Source of the DNA: Sweltsa coloradensis
Lineage: Eukaryota > Arthropoda > Insecta > Plecoptera > Chloroperlidae
DNA length: 64,000 nt
Assembly: GCA_024449915.1 (NCBI GenBank)
Contig: JAMZAV010000007.1
Location: forward strand, 62,001-126,000
Direction of reading: 5' to 3'
A program made the position numbers and the translations under genes. The stretch's first letter is position 1, and each line of letters starts with the position of its first letter. The notes below the pieces were generated by a model, which saw nothing but the letters and a program-made list of their open reading frames with translations, ran no database searches and was not told where the DNA came from. Of the stretch, positions 22,301 through 35,580 are shown piece after piece.

Positions 22301-22439
22301 TGTATTATTATGACTAATTTCTTGAATTTGTATTTAAATTTTAAACCTTTTTTAATTGTTATTAATCAATGAATGTTATTTTTATTCTGTGTCCTTGTGG
22401 CAATTGTATTTGTACAACAGAGTTTTGTTTTGTTAAAAA

Positions 22440-22940
22440 ATAAAAGTTCTCTCTCTAAAGTTTTGTAATTTGGGCAAGTAGTTTGGTCAAAATATGCCGA
22501 TTACCAAGATGGGGTGTGATTTTGGAATGCATATTTTAGCGTGTTAGAGGGTATATTTGGGCACAGTTTCAAGACACGATGTTATAAAGGAGCATCTTAG
22601 ATTGGTACTATGCTCTTGTATCTATGTGGACTAAAAAAGAAGCAAGTTAAAGCCGATTTAGAAAATTTTCCAAAACACAAATTTTTGCCAATTTCTGGAT
22701 CAAAAAAATTTAAAAAAATTGTGTTAAATCACAGTTACAAGATATAATTTTTTAAACGGTCATTTAAGTGTAGTATTGTGCTATAGATCACGTGGTAAAA
22801 AATATTTTTTGGGGTTTTTAGCCCCTTTAAACTTTTCAACATTTTATTGACACAGTAAAAAAAAGTTGCATTGTGATACTAGAGAATATCTTTATGCATA
22901 CTATATATTATTCTCATACTATAAAAAATGTATTTCAAAT
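22440..22940. other. Unique AT-rich sequence
   Basis: I see no gene, repeat or RNA signal here. Confidence 0.4.
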
Positions 22941-22942
22941 AA

Positions 22943-23035
22943 TTGGATGAGCAAAGCGAAGACTTCAATTTCACTGACTCATCAAAAAATTTAGCTCTTA
23001 TGTTCTTTTTTCTGTCTGTTCAACGTTTTTTGACA
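22943..23035 (+). mobile_element. Family A Helentron-like fragment A4 (5' end only)
   Basis: TTGGATGAGCAAAGCGAAGA, then TTTCACTGACTC. It breaks near 23035 where the LINE-like block begins. Confidence 0.65.
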
Positions 23036-23039
23036 TTAA

Positions 23040-23210
23040 GCCGTTGGTCCCCTTGGTACTTTTCGAAAGGAGTAGGCTACGTGCCGGTTCCGGGTTTTCC
23101 CTCCTCCTTTCTGTTCATACTTCATCCTCATCTATCACCACTCATCGGCTCGAATAGCCAAAGTGCATTAAATGAGACGTTAAGCAATATTCAATCAATT
23201 CAATCAACTA
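23040..23210 (+). repeat. LINE-like 3' end, second copy
   Basis: Related to 17985-18290 by its last 80 bp. It ends in CAATCAATTCAATC and replaces the rest of A4. Confidence 0.35.
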
Positions 23211-23867
23211 TTTTAGTATGGTATGTTGATGGAATAACAAACTAAGTTCGTGGACTTGCCTATTGTTTGATGTTTCCCATTCAAAGTCCCAGACTTTTCC
23301 AGTAGCCTATATGCCCATGATTAAATTATTTATGTACATTCCAAAATAACGTTGGGATGGGGCACCCAAACTTTGGAGATAATTGAAGGAAGTAGCCTAC
23401 GTATGCTTTGCAATGAAAAAATCAGCAAAATTGGGAACAGGAAGTAATAATGACAACACAAATGTAAAAGGAAGGCTAGCCGCTAGAAAGAAAATTAAGG
23501 AAAGAAAAACCTAGAGAAATCAGCAATAATGAGTTGAGATAGTAATTGTTAAAAACAAATTATATATTTTTGAGAGCAAAGTTTCCCTATTACATTCTGT
23601 GTTCCTCCATGCAATGCATGACTCACAATAAAAACCACACACATACTCAAGACCACTGAAATAAATTTATATTTTTAATGTGCATTATTGTGTACTCAGC
23701 ACCTCCACTAACAAGAGATTTCAATGCACCATAAGATTTTATTAATGTGTTCTTTGTAAAAATCTGTTTAAAGCAACAGATTTTCAGTTTTACTTAGAAG
23801 ACTAACGGGCAGATACATTTAAACAAGACATTGAAATTCAGGACCTAAGGCCGGGTATTTCAATGTC

Positions 23868-24518
23868 TAAAGTCTATCAATCCTTGAAGTACAAAGTGAC
23901 CATCGACGGACGCGTCGGGTATGGGTATGAGGCAGCTGCTAAGGGTTGTCGCGTGTAGTCGTAAAATAGACCATCCTAGAAGCTGAGGGTTTTCTACCTG
24001 CTGTATTCTCTTCCTGTCCTATTGTTCTATTTATTTATTGATATTTTTTTGTTTAATTGCAAATATCTAATAACGTTGTTAAAATATTAAGCGTGCGTCT
24101 TGAATTTAATTTTTTTGGACGAAATTCTACGATAAAAACTGACTGAGTTACGGATGATTCTTCTACAATATATTTTTAAAATATTACATAATAATATAAT
24201 AATATTTATATATTTCAGTCAGTTTTGGTCGTAGACACTAGGGAAAAAAACCATTTCCAAACTTAAGCTACACATTTGAACCACGTTATTAAATATTGGC
24301 AACTATAAAAAAAATATTTCGCTGAATAGATTATTTTCATCACAATAGATTTGAAATGGGCAAAGGCAGGTTAAAAAAAACAAAACATTTTCGCTCCCAA
24401 GTTCGATCACGCCAAAAAAGGTGGAAAGGGAAAAATGCAGACAATAGACGGGACGACCGATCGATCCCGGTCTCGTCCGCCGATGGTCACTTTGTACCTC
24501 AAGGATGGATAGACTTTA
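23868..24518. mobile_element. Tc1/mariner-type miniature element
   Basis: Inverted repeats of about 43 bp (AAGTCTATCAATCCTTGAAG at 23870, complement with 3-4 differences ending 24516) flanked by TA on both sides (23868-23869, 24517-24518). The middle holds a second, imperfect inverted repeat around 24140-24225 (AAAACTGACTGAG ... CAGTCAGTTTT). No transposase. Confidence 0.75.
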
Positions 24519-24784
24519 GTTAAAGTGGCCTTTGAAGTAAATTCAACAGAAAAGATAAGTTGTTATCAGCAACCACCAATCAGATGCTTCTAAATTATTT
24601 TAATAGAAAGCTATTTGACAGATAAATTTGAAATGGACATTGAAATCCAGGTCCTAAGGAGCTTTGCTCCCTATTTTGGGTACCCAGTACTCCTGTACCA
24701 GTGCTTGGTTGCAAAGTACTTAAATAGAACGCAAGCAACTTTTAACATAATTTTAAAGACATTTATAGGCCTACATGATGTTTT

Positions 24785-24865
24785 GATGGTGGCATTAAAT
24801 TAAAAGGTTCCTTCTATTTCTATTCTTAGGAATCAGTCCGAATCACCTTTATGGTCTCCCATGTA
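24785..24865 (+). repeat. Dispersed repeat, copy 2
   Basis: Matches 22220-22300 (GATGGTGGCATTAAA, TTCTTAGGAATCA, CACCTTTATGG). Confidence 0.55.
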
Positions 24866-25007
24866 AATTATGTCTCAATTTCATGAATCTGGAAACACTC
24901 CCATAGGTGTAATTGAATTTATGTTAATAAATCCAGAAATTAAAAAAATCCATCTCAGCGGGGTATTGAACCATTGCACCAACAATCCAAATGTTATGAA
25001 GTTAACC

Positions 25008-25075
25008 GTCTCGGTATCTTAGGGGTAAAGCACTCGACCGGCAATCAGGAGACGTGCAGTTCCAGAGCAGCAGCC
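25008..25075 (+). repeat. Possible tRNA-derived SINE head
   Basis: GTATCTTAGGGGTAAAGCAC fits a degenerate A box, and GTGCAGTTCCAGAGC stands about where a B box would be. It folds poorly. GATACCTTAGTGGTAGGC at 26780 is a similar A-box-like word. Confidence 0.25.
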
Positions 25076-25099
25076 TAAACTTCCGTTTCGGACCTCAGC

Positions 25100-28000
25100 A
25101 GCTGGCGACATATGAGTATAGATCTACGTCGCGGTCTATCTATGTGGTTCTTGTGTCGTCCGCCATCGTCATCAATCATAATAATTTATCTTCATTCAAG
25201 TGTCATTGTCCTACAGCTCGGACTGGTAGGTACGAGGTGCATCCAACCAACTGACGATCCTAGAGTTCACGACCAGTGAGCAACAATAGACAGGAAGTTA
25301 TGTCCCGTCCGTAATGAGAATACAATTCAAGTGACATCAACCGCGGTCCCTAAATAGAGTTGCAAACATACCAACCAGACACTACGTCATAAGGGAAGAA
25401 GACAAGAACATTGCCTGCATCATCCAGTACGTGGAAGGATGTTCCAACTGAAGCGTTCGTGTCTATATTTCGAACCGTAAGCTGCGTTCCAGGTTCCCGT
25501 GTTTATTTTACTAATCCAAGTGCTCCATATTCGTCTCGGATGACAACTCAAGTGTTTCAGAATAAATCACACTCGTCGTACAACCACAACTCATCCAGCT
25601 CTTGACGGGATGAGACTTGAAATCGACCGCTTGTTATGCATGGGTCATTCATTGGTCATTACCTATTTAAGCAATATTGTTCTACGAGACAAAAGTTGGT
25701 TGAACTCGACAACGTGACATGTAGTGAATGTTTCCATTTACGAAAATGCAATGAAAATTTGAGGAGGCATTTGAACGCCAGAGCTAACACAATTTCCCAC
25801 ATCTTTCTACCGATCAAGACAAATTGTTTTTTGCATACTCAGAAAGGTGATATACCAATCCTCGTACGTAGCTTTTTTTAGTTTTGGACCCGTTTGGTCA
25901 CATAACCTATAATTTTTAAATATCTACCAAAAATTGCTATTTTGTGTGGGCTTCCGAGGGTTTGCACGAAATGAAAAAAGGGCTATGCACGAGAAATAGG
26001 TATTTAGTTATCTATCGGTGGGTAAAAACATAACAGTAAAAATTAAAAAACAATAAATGCGCATGACAAAAACGTATTCATGGGATCCATCAACCAGGTT
26101 TAAAAGAACAAGCTGTACGGTATAACGCAATGACGGCTTGGTCTATACGATTCTTTGACTTATTTATACCTCGTTGTGTTATCAAAGCACTGCCAGTGCC
26201 TGGTTTATCAACGATTTCCCGCATGGCTAAGCGTGCTATCGCTGGACATCGAACTATCGGGCAATGAATTAGTCGCGCCCGACTCGGCTCGCGCGATAAA
26301 CCAACTTCTCACATTGTGACAGCATTTAGTACACGTGCTGGTAAATAATCTACTGTCAATGACCACAGATATGATTAAATCGGTGGAGATATGTTATCTT
26401 CATTGGATGAATAATAAATAAATAATAAATGCATAGGTATAAATGCAATAAAGAACTCTGAATGAAACAAACCAAATTGTACGATTCAATGGATTAAAAC
26501 AAAAATACTCAAACTGAATACGATAAGTACACAACTGAAAAAAGGTTGAGAAAATAGTTGCGAAATTAATTGTTAAACCGAACACTGATCATACTGATGC
26601 CTTACGTGGAGGCTGCGTGGGAGGTCCCCGCGGTGTCGATCTACTTACTGGTGCCTTGATGAGACCAGAACAAAGAAAACTACCACAACCAATAGCTTCT
26701 ACATCGAGTTTATCGCTCGACGAGACTAGGTTCATTCTACAGAATTGTGATGGTTAGTTTATAAGAGTAAACGCCACGATACCTTAGTGGTAGGCTTGAA
26801 GAGTTTCGAGAGGAAATCCATGATTTATCTGGTACCGACGAATGTATCTCTCGATGCAGGCAGGCAGATCAGTCAGTAAACATTAGATCTAACTACGTCT
26901 TGAGACGAATCTTGCTACTTGCAAACTGCTGCTTTCTTCACTAAATATATCTGAGCTTGGGCAAAGGCCAAACCTGGCGTGCATATGGCATGAGGCGCAA
27001 AACAAGACGGCAAGTCAAGCCAAACTATAATTTGCATTAGTGCCAAAGCTCTAGCTGTACCGCTCGCGGGAGCGCTGTGTGGGTATTCTCTTCGGAATCA
27101 CTCGTAACAAAGTGGGTGGGAAACTGTCTCAAATTGGAAATGGTATCGAGGCTACCTTAGGTCATCAATCAAGTTAGGCTATTAGCTATTATAACAATCT
27201 AACAGAACGAAGGAGTGACAATCAAGGTGAGGGACCTCGCCTCAACGGAGTACCCAAAACAAGGTAGTGAGCGTGATTATTTTACCATGTAGTCCTTCAT
27301 TGATATCTAATTCAACGCAATAGGTGTATTTACAAATATTTTTTGGGTGAATGGCGACGGAAATCTAGACCATGATTCGCCAGTCCCGAGATTAGAACAA
27401 AATCTTCAATGCGTTTTGAGCTTGACAGATTCAATTCAACATCATTGTGTACAAGATCTGCAGTGGTACCCAGTCGTCAGCCACAATACAAGTTGAACGA
27501 CTTGTTTAGATCTTAGAAGACATGGGGCTACACACTATCGGGAATAGTGAGGCAAAAAAGAAGCGCTAGTTGTGGTGAGTAAAGGGTGACGAATAAATAA
27601 GGGCAACGATAAGGGCGGTATATATAATCATTAGAGACCCGTGAAAATGGTTTTATGTAATGAAACCTAAATAACGCCGCTAAATGATAGTAAAACCAAT
27701 AACCACAAAACACATGTAAATGGTTATAACACCAAATTAAGAATTATTTTGCTTTTCCCTCTCACAAAATCAACATTATCTCCACTATTCACAAAGTTGA
27801 TAGACTGCAGTGCAGAAACGATCCTTGGGTGACATCTGTGCCATAAAAACGGTTGCGATTTGTGTGCATATTGGAATTCCCTTCTGTTTTGCCATGCGAT
27901 AAATGCGAAAATAAAATAAAAACTTATAACACCACTTTTTACATTTTTGAAAACGAATTTTAGGGAAAAATAAAACCATTTATACGGACCTCTAATAATC

Positions 28001-29470
28001 ATAGATCCAGTGTTCACGTGGGGCCCGATTCTAGAAGGTTAGAAACTTATGAGTCCAGAGCTTTACCCGTCATGTCAACAAATGCATAGGGGACGTAGGG
28101 ACGACAAACCTTGTTGGGCAGATTCAGCCACATGCGAGAGTAAAGGGGGTTGGGTTGGGGTAGCTGTCATCACTCGCATCGTTGAGTCGGTGAAATCGTT
28201 GAGGGGAGGGGAAGGGGTTCCCTGACGACCCATCTGGATCCCGGGTAAAATTTTGCCCAGATCATTCGTCTGCTGATCGTTAAAGGCGGGAAAATAAACA
28301 TCTCGCAAACATCAGCCAGTAATATTTTATTCCCCGAAATTAGAGACTAGCTTTTTTTTCTACTCGTGGAGATAGCGCCTGTTTTAGATTTTAGATTTGA
28401 AGTGTCATCTAATTTTAAACTTGTAGGGGACCTACACTAAAATTGTCAGGTAGACCCTGAACTAAACTTAGGGCAGTTGAAATGTCACTCGGAGATCTCA
28501 TTCGTGAGTACCAACCATGCTAAAATAATGTGAAAATAAGTACCGAAAACAACCAAATTTCGGAAATAAAAAATTGTAGGATTGACCGAAAGCAGAGATT
28601 TGCCGAAAGCTGTAAAAGCAAAAATTCCAAGTGTGTGTTAAATAAACCCCGATAAGCGTAGACAAGAAAAAAATACAAATATGTACACATTTTTTAAATT
28701 CTGAATGTCACGAAAAGTAAACAAAACATTTAGGTTTGGGATGCGTTACAATGAAAATTCCGGTTCGCGCCAACCAATAGGTTATAAAGACTAGGCTAGC
28801 ATAGGCCTTCGGGTAATCTGCTTGTAAGTTACCTATCACTAACGTTCTAGAGCAAAAATGTGTCAAGGTCCAATAGCTAATCGAACTTAGGTTAAAAAGT
28901 TATGAAGTGTGTCCGCCCACAAAATGTTTTATTTTGTAAAATTTTTATTGTCGCGTCCAACGTTAGGGTTAAGTTATAATGTGCCACACTCCCGGGCGTG
29001 TGATGTGTACTCTAGGCCTACAAGTAATGTGTATGTTAAATTTTAGGCACCAAGTAAAATGAAAAGCTGGTTGAGCGCATAATAGTTCTAAAGCCGAGTT
29101 GACAGGATGTACTAAAGCTTTTGTACAGTACGAAAGAAAGTTCAAACCTTACCACGTAATTGTTAGACCTATAACTCACGTAAAATTAGAAACTATTTAT
29201 AAACTGAAAAGCGAAGGTAACTCACCCTCACCCCTCCTCGGCGGAAGCAGACCTGCTTCAAGGTTCAACTAATAGAAGGGGAACAAAATAGACGATACCG
29301 TCATAATGGGGAAAAAATATTACGAAGAACTGTCGGTTAACACTAATTTTTTTCTGATAACAAGTAACTAAGAATAATAATAAATCCCTAATAATCTGAT
29401 TGAACAAGGAAGTACAAGCCTCCTATTCCGCACTCTGGAAATCTACATATTGTTATGTAAATACTTGATG
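25100..29470. other. Mostly unique sequence, no supported gene
   Basis: The longest frames (for example near 25636-25881, 26542-26762 and 28075-28308) lack splice context or a recognisable family. I see no clear transposon ends here, in contrast to both sides. A frame at 26542-26762 ends at a GTTAGT donor-like word and looks mildly protein-like, but I do not claim it. Confidence 0.35.
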
Positions 29471-29479
29471 TCAGTCCTC

Positions 29480-29570
29480 CATTGGACGAAAAGTAGTTAG
29501 GTACTAGAGTCAAAATGACGAGTGACGACCCGGGTTCGATTCCCGACCGAGAAGATGTGTTTTTCTAACC
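29480..29570 (+). repeat. tRNA-like SINE head
   Basis: An exact B-box consensus GGGTTCGATTCCC at 29531-29543 follows an A-box-like TAGTTAGGTACTAG about 40 bp upstream. The anticodon arm is not convincing, so this is a tRNA-derived repeat, not a tRNA gene. Confidence 0.35.
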
Positions 29571-32181
29571 GGGCGGTGTGCAATCGATCGTAGCTCGAGA
29601 CTGCATTGGGGGGTGAGGCGGCGAACCAGACCAGCTGAAGTCAAGGCCGTCACACAATCAACGAGATGGGAAGATTCATTGGCCATGTTGATGGCTATTA
29701 TGTGAATGCGGCGTAGTTAAAAGAAGAGTTATCGTCAACTCTTAGTCGGTATGGCATTGCTCTATGTTACTCCTCTTGACGACACGAGTATATCGTATCG
29801 TCCAGCTAGGCTGTACCAGCAACAAGGGCGCGATAAGCGAGCCACAAGGAATAACTTTTGTCAAATTTAAATACATCCTTATGCGCCTGTGAGGATCACC
29901 GGAAAACCGATAACCCTTTTGCATCTAAAACCGTCAACAAACCAATCTAAGATAACATGGAGCGGCGAGCGCTATTATTAAACACACACAAAAGAATTGA
30001 TGTAGCTTACTCTTTTCAAAATATTCCCCATGATTCTTCATGCCCTTAGACCAGGTTTATCAGGTGCTGTGGTGAAGATCGGTCCCACTAAATGTCAGTG
30101 TGACCCACCGCCACCGGCAGGCTGGCTGACACTCTGAGCGGGGAGGTGGTATGCGCATGTGTTGACGCAAGTAGACCTCTAGCACAAGCGCGATGTTCGC
30201 ATTGGCCAGCGTACAATAGCCTGCTGCTCCCGTATTATTATAATTTAAAACACCATGTACCATGACAACCAGAATATTATATTAACGCATGCTTGGCCAA
30301 ACACGAACAAGTTAATTATGGCTCGGCCTTAATACCTACAATCATTATGACCAGCAGCTAATGTAGCCTACGGCAATTTAGTTATTTTATTTGTATTTAC
30401 AATCATTATCATAATATCATCTACTAGTAGAGACTCAAACTCAACCACTACAAACAGTGGCCCTTGATTTTTGAGCAAACGAGTGTCATCAAATTAGGCT
30501 CTTTCGTGAGTGAAGTACATGATTTAGTACAATGGGGGAAGATAGAGAAGAGAAGAGGGTTATAGTACGGGTCCGGGCACCTCGGTCCGGGGCGTGTTTC
30601 CGATTCCAAGAGTGTTATTGGAGGATTTTAACGAGTTTTAGGCATGTGTTTCAAAAAAATTTGTTAGTGATGTTTTTGTTTAATGGGGTTGTGATTGCAA
30701 AATTAGATTATGTGCTTTGACATGACATTGGATTTCCTCATTTTTTATGACTATGATAATTGGATGAGCGTAGCGAAGATTCCATTTCACTACACTGGAG
30801 AAAATATCCGGAATGTTTTTTTTTCTTTTTTGTATTTTTGGCTGTTTCACGATTCCGGCTAAACCGATACTCCAATTGCGATGAAATTTTCTGGAGCCCT
30901 TGGCAATCTCTGAACTTAGAACTGCCACGTTTTTGAGCGCAATCGAAAAATTATTTCTCATTAAAAACGTAATTTTACGATTTTTTTCGATTTTTTAAAA
31001 ATTTCTTCGACTTATAACACCTACATGCTTTATCCGATTTGAATGATTTTTTTACAGTACCATAATTTTATGAATCAAGATATTCGTGTGAAATTTGAGC
31101 GCAATCAAAAAATTATTTCTCATGAAAATCGAAATTTTACGGGTTTTTTCTTTTTTAAAACAATTCTTTGACTTATACTAACACCTACATTAGTCGTTCA
31201 TCTCGGTCGAAAGTTGGGCTCAACTTGGGGGGCAAGGGCTAACCCATACAATTCGGTTCTACACATCACGGAGCATGTATTGTTGTATATTTGAAAGAAA
31301 AATTTCACTGCTAACAATACGTCACGACGCTTCAAAGATGGCCGACACTTCATTTCTAACGCCGCACATTGACTTACTAAAACCAAAATAAATGTCAGAA
31401 AAATAATTGCAGACACTTAATGTTACTTGCATTCGATTTATCAGAAAATTTGCAACAATACAAATGCAATTTAAATAAAAATACAACAATGGAATAGTCA
31501 GTTATAGGTCGAAATAGACCTCCTAAACCCACTTTTTCCTAACTACGCCTTGATTTACGGACATCTCAAGTGTACAATATCGATCCGAAAATTTTGAAAA
31601 AAAATCGTTAATGTGTGTTATCATATTGGCAACAAGATAACTATAATAGAATTTGTATATAGTAGGATTTTTAACCTCAAATAATAACAAAACTAAATTG
31701 CGTGTATTCTCATTCTCATTAAATACCCTGTGATTTGCACATATAGTGCAGTCCCTAGCCATAAGACCAGTAGGAATTTCGACCTGGATGGATTTTATCT
31801 TCTGATCCTATTAGGGTGTATCTTAAGGATAGAAAAAATCTTGGGTAGACACCTGTCGTTCCGGGCCTAAGTGTTTTACGACGCCATCTTCTTTTGGGCA
31901 TATGCATATAGTACACGCTCTTGGTTTTCATACATTTTCTATGCTTTATATTTCAGCTGTAACAAATCTGAAGCAGTATTTGGATTCTCTATGAAATTAT
32001 TAAATAAATGATATAAATTTGGTCATCCTGGGAACATAATGGGATTATTAATAGAAAATTACATATTATTATTAGTCATGCAGATAAGTGATACGGATTG
32101 TTCGTTTATGATAGACATTACATTTGGCACACAATATTAGGAATGTAACTGGAAAATGATTTGAATGTAAGGCTATCTCAT

Positions 32182-33350
32182 TAGATGAGCGTAGCGAGCG
32201 TAGCGAAGATTCCATTTCACTACACTGGAGAAAAAAATCCGGAATGTTTTTTATTCTTTCTTGTTTTTGTATTTTTGTCTGTCTGTTATCACGATTCCGG
32301 CTAAACCGACACTCCAATTGCGATGAAATTTTCTGGAGGCCTTCGAAATCTCTGAACTTAGAACTGCACGGTTTTAAAAATCGATCGAAAAATTATTTTT
32401 TATATAAATCGCAGATTTACGTTTTTTTTCGATTTAAAAAAAAATTCTTTGACACATAACACCTACATGATTTATCCGATTGTAACGGTTTTTTCACAGA
32501 ACCTTAATTTTACGAATTAATATATTCTTGTGAAATTTGAGCGCAATCGAAAAAAAAATTCCTGTGAAAATTGCAATTTTACGATTTTTTAAATTTTTAA
32601 AACATTCTTCGACCCTTAACACCAACATGCTTTATTCGATTGTAATGATTTTTACACAAAACCTTAATCTTATGAATAATTTTTTCGTGTGAAATTTGAG
32701 CGCAATAAAACAATTATTTATCATAATAATGGCAATTTTACGATTTTGCTATGATGCAGCGATAATGCTAAGGCTTTTACAAATTTCATTTTTTTTTAAA
32801 GTGAAAGGTGTTTTAAATAAAAAAACAATACATCTAAAACATTAACCAGACGGATTTTATAATTTTGTTTTGTTTGATAAATATGATTTTTTTTTGCATT
32901 GTTGGAAAATGTATGTTTTTTGTAACAAATCTATATTTCCCATATTTTAACTAAAAACTATAAATCTCATCAAAAAAGTGTCTGGTGAATTTGTCAGAAT
33001 AAGACTTGTGAGCATATTAAAAAAGAAATTATCCTTTTATCTTAAAAACTGTAGAAGTAGGAAAAAATGTTAGCAAATGTGCTAGAATAAAAGTTTTGAG
33101 ATAATAGCATTTTAAAGTTCATTTATGTTGTTTTTTTGGTAAATTTGAGTGTAACCTAACCTAATGGTTCAGTTTATTTATTTTACAGCATAAAATAAAT
33201 TTATGTAGTCAATAAATTAAAAATTAAACTTAAAAAACAATTAAAACAATAAAAATTGTTGGTTTTTCATACATTTTCAGTGAAACAACTACTTAAAAAA
33301 TTACGCTCATCCAACAACGCGCCTGAAAAAGCGTTTGTGAAGCTTCCTAG
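32182..33350 (+). mobile_element. Helentron-like element B3, inserted in the left arm of E
   Basis: 5' TTAGATGAGCGTAGCGAGCG, 3' GCTCATCCAACAACGCGCC, hairpin, GAAGCTTCCTAG at 33339-33350 then T. The right arm of E gives the empty site: GGCTATCTCAT directly followed by AATTGTCCCACG. The interior has several copies of a 160-170 bp unit (ACACCTACATG, TTATCCGATTGTAA, GTGAAATTTGAGCGCAAT). Non-coding. Confidence 0.9.
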
Positions 33351-34212
33351 TAATTGTCCCACGACACCAATAGAGGCCATTTACAATATGGCTAAATATG
33401 GAGATTGAATGCTGAAATTTGGTAAATACATAGAACATGCCATTAAAAATGACTTTAGAATAGGGTCATATCAAACTAACAGAAAACCACGTGAATTGTT
33501 ATAAGTATAGTATTATTACTATTTTTTTATGCCATGGCAATTAATGTAGATAATACGCAGTAGCCGATCAATATACTACATTGTTTCTAAAAAGTATTGA
33601 ATTGAATATAACACATAAAAAGTACTTTTCAATGGCGTGCCCTACGTGTGTAGGGTCAATGGGGGTAAGTGTGGCATGAAAAATAAAAGTTTGACTTTGA
33701 CGGTTAGTTTTCCTTGGTTAATGTTGACCTAATACTTTCAAATGTGAAATCTGAGAACTTTGTAATGTTTTCAACTAAAGTGTTGAATATAACAAAGGCA
33801 CTTCGTAAAACAAAGGGAAAATAAAAAAAAGTTACATAAAAAGTGCGCTGCCACACTTGCCCCGCAGTTTGGGGCAAGTGTGGCGGCTTATGAGGCAAGT
33901 GTGGCATCACTTTGTTTTATGAACTAAATCATGCAGGATTTTGCTGGGGTAAATGTGGCATACAGGTTATACCTAGAGCTACTAAAAATAAAAATTAAAC
34001 TAGACTTGTATGATGGTTTTACTGGTTATTATAAACAAATAGAGTCTTAATTACAACTACGCACATGTCAATTAAAGGTTTTTACTAACATAAAAAGTGT
34101 TATAATATAAGTTACACACATGAGTATGACATAAGCTAACAAGAACAATGCATTTTTACTTTTTACTTTTTAGTAGTGTAACATGAAATTATGCATTGTG
34201 TTTCTTTTTCTC

Positions 34213-34503
34213 TTACATTGGCTCATTTGTATCCACTGGGCCATGGAAAGAGTAGCGTACTCTTGAACCTACACAAGTGATATCTGGTGCGGGTAAAATG
34301 CCCAACACCTGGTCAAGATTAATGTATGGTAAATCCTTCTCTACTGGTGCATAAGTTATTTTGGTGTGATCTGTAGCACATAGACCCATTACTTTAAGCT
34401 CATCTTCATTATCAAGTCCCGATTGTACAATGCATACATACCGATATTTTGATTCTTTTCGCTTGCCTCCCAGGTATTCGACTAGCACAAATGCCCCATT
34501 CAC
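34213..34503 (-). pseudogene. Decayed C-terminal transposase-type frame in element E
   Basis: A 96-codon open frame with no ATG at its start (GTG preceded in frame by TAA), reading FVLVEYLGGKRKESKYR early and INLDQVLGILPAPD late. A beta-rich FVLVxY block, lysines, then a proline-ended LPxP block is a layout I know from C-terminal parts of some DDE transposase genes of invertebrates (pogo/Tigger-like or related). Upstream on the same strand, 34590-34930 holds lysine-rich and acidic serine-rich stretches in other frames, interrupted by stops, as expected of a frameshifted C-terminal half. The assignment is tentative. Confidence 0.4.
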
Positions 34504-35470
34504 TTACAAATTTGGAACTGGGGATATAAGAACAACCGGATCACCTAGCCCTTTTATCTTCATTACAATCGGAAGAACTGTTCTCCGATGAAATACTCAT
34601 TGGAGTGTCTTCATCTTCACTTTCTGAATTTCCATACCTGGACTAGGATAAACAAGCCAATGTATTTCCAACCGCTCAAATTGTTCACCTGCGGGGTCTA
34701 CTTTGTATTCTTGCTTTTGGAAGCCTTAGGCTTATCTTTGCCCTTCTTCATGACAAGTTCTTTTTTTATTTTCAGATTAGCTAAATAGTAATCTTTTGTA
34801 ATAACTTCCGTTAAGTCAATGCGACATTTACACTTTTTATCAAATTTTTTTTTTTTTGCTTTTTTTTGCTTGCAAGCATGGGATGAGTTGATACCACTCT
34901 TCTTCTTCTTCTTCTTCTTCTTCTGTGGCCATCAAGTAATGTCAATACAGCCAACTAAAGTGCAGCTTTGTCCACCGCCATCTAAATACAATGTTGCCAC
35001 ACTTGCCCCGGTATGTAAAAATACTGAGGTAAGTGTGGCACCTAAATTTGCACCAAGCAAATTTGAAATTTGTGGATTTTTTTCCCCCCCATTCTTACAT
35101 AGGCACATTAACCAATAATCACAACACGTGGACATACATTTAAAAAAAAATTGCCGAATATAACTAAATATTGCAAGGTCTGCGTAGAATTGCACTTCGT
35201 TAATCCAGAGAAGGTGCTTTTTATTTAAAATTTAAAATTTAGAATTAATTCTTGTGGGAGGCCCCCAATTTTTTTTTTAGTATAAAATAGTCTAGTTACT
35301 ACTTTAATAAAATAAAAACTTACCAAAACTGCAACCCTGAACACATATAAGCAGATGCCACACTTACCCCCAAACCACACTTACCCCCATTGACCCTACC
35401 TAATAACAAGATTATATTATCATTCAATTTACGTGGGCCATTTTTTAAAATGGCCGCCACTGGTGCCATT

Positions 35471-35580
35471 CTGTTAGTTTGATATGACCCTATTCAAGTC
35501 ATTTTTCAATGGCATGTTCTATGCATTCTGTAAGTTTGATATGACCCTATTCAAGTCATTTTTCAATGGCATGTTCTATG
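35471..35580. repeat. 57-bp tandem duplication in the right arm of E
   Basis: Two copies of AGTTTGATATGACCCTATTC plus following text to TGTTCTATG; the left arm has a single copy (33440-33490). The duplication arose after the arms had formed. Confidence 0.85.

Noticed and set aside
25636..25881. A frame with CSEC and RRH, recalling a C2H2 zinc finger
   Set aside because: The second histidine and the usual spacing are missing, and there is no splice or repeat-finger context.
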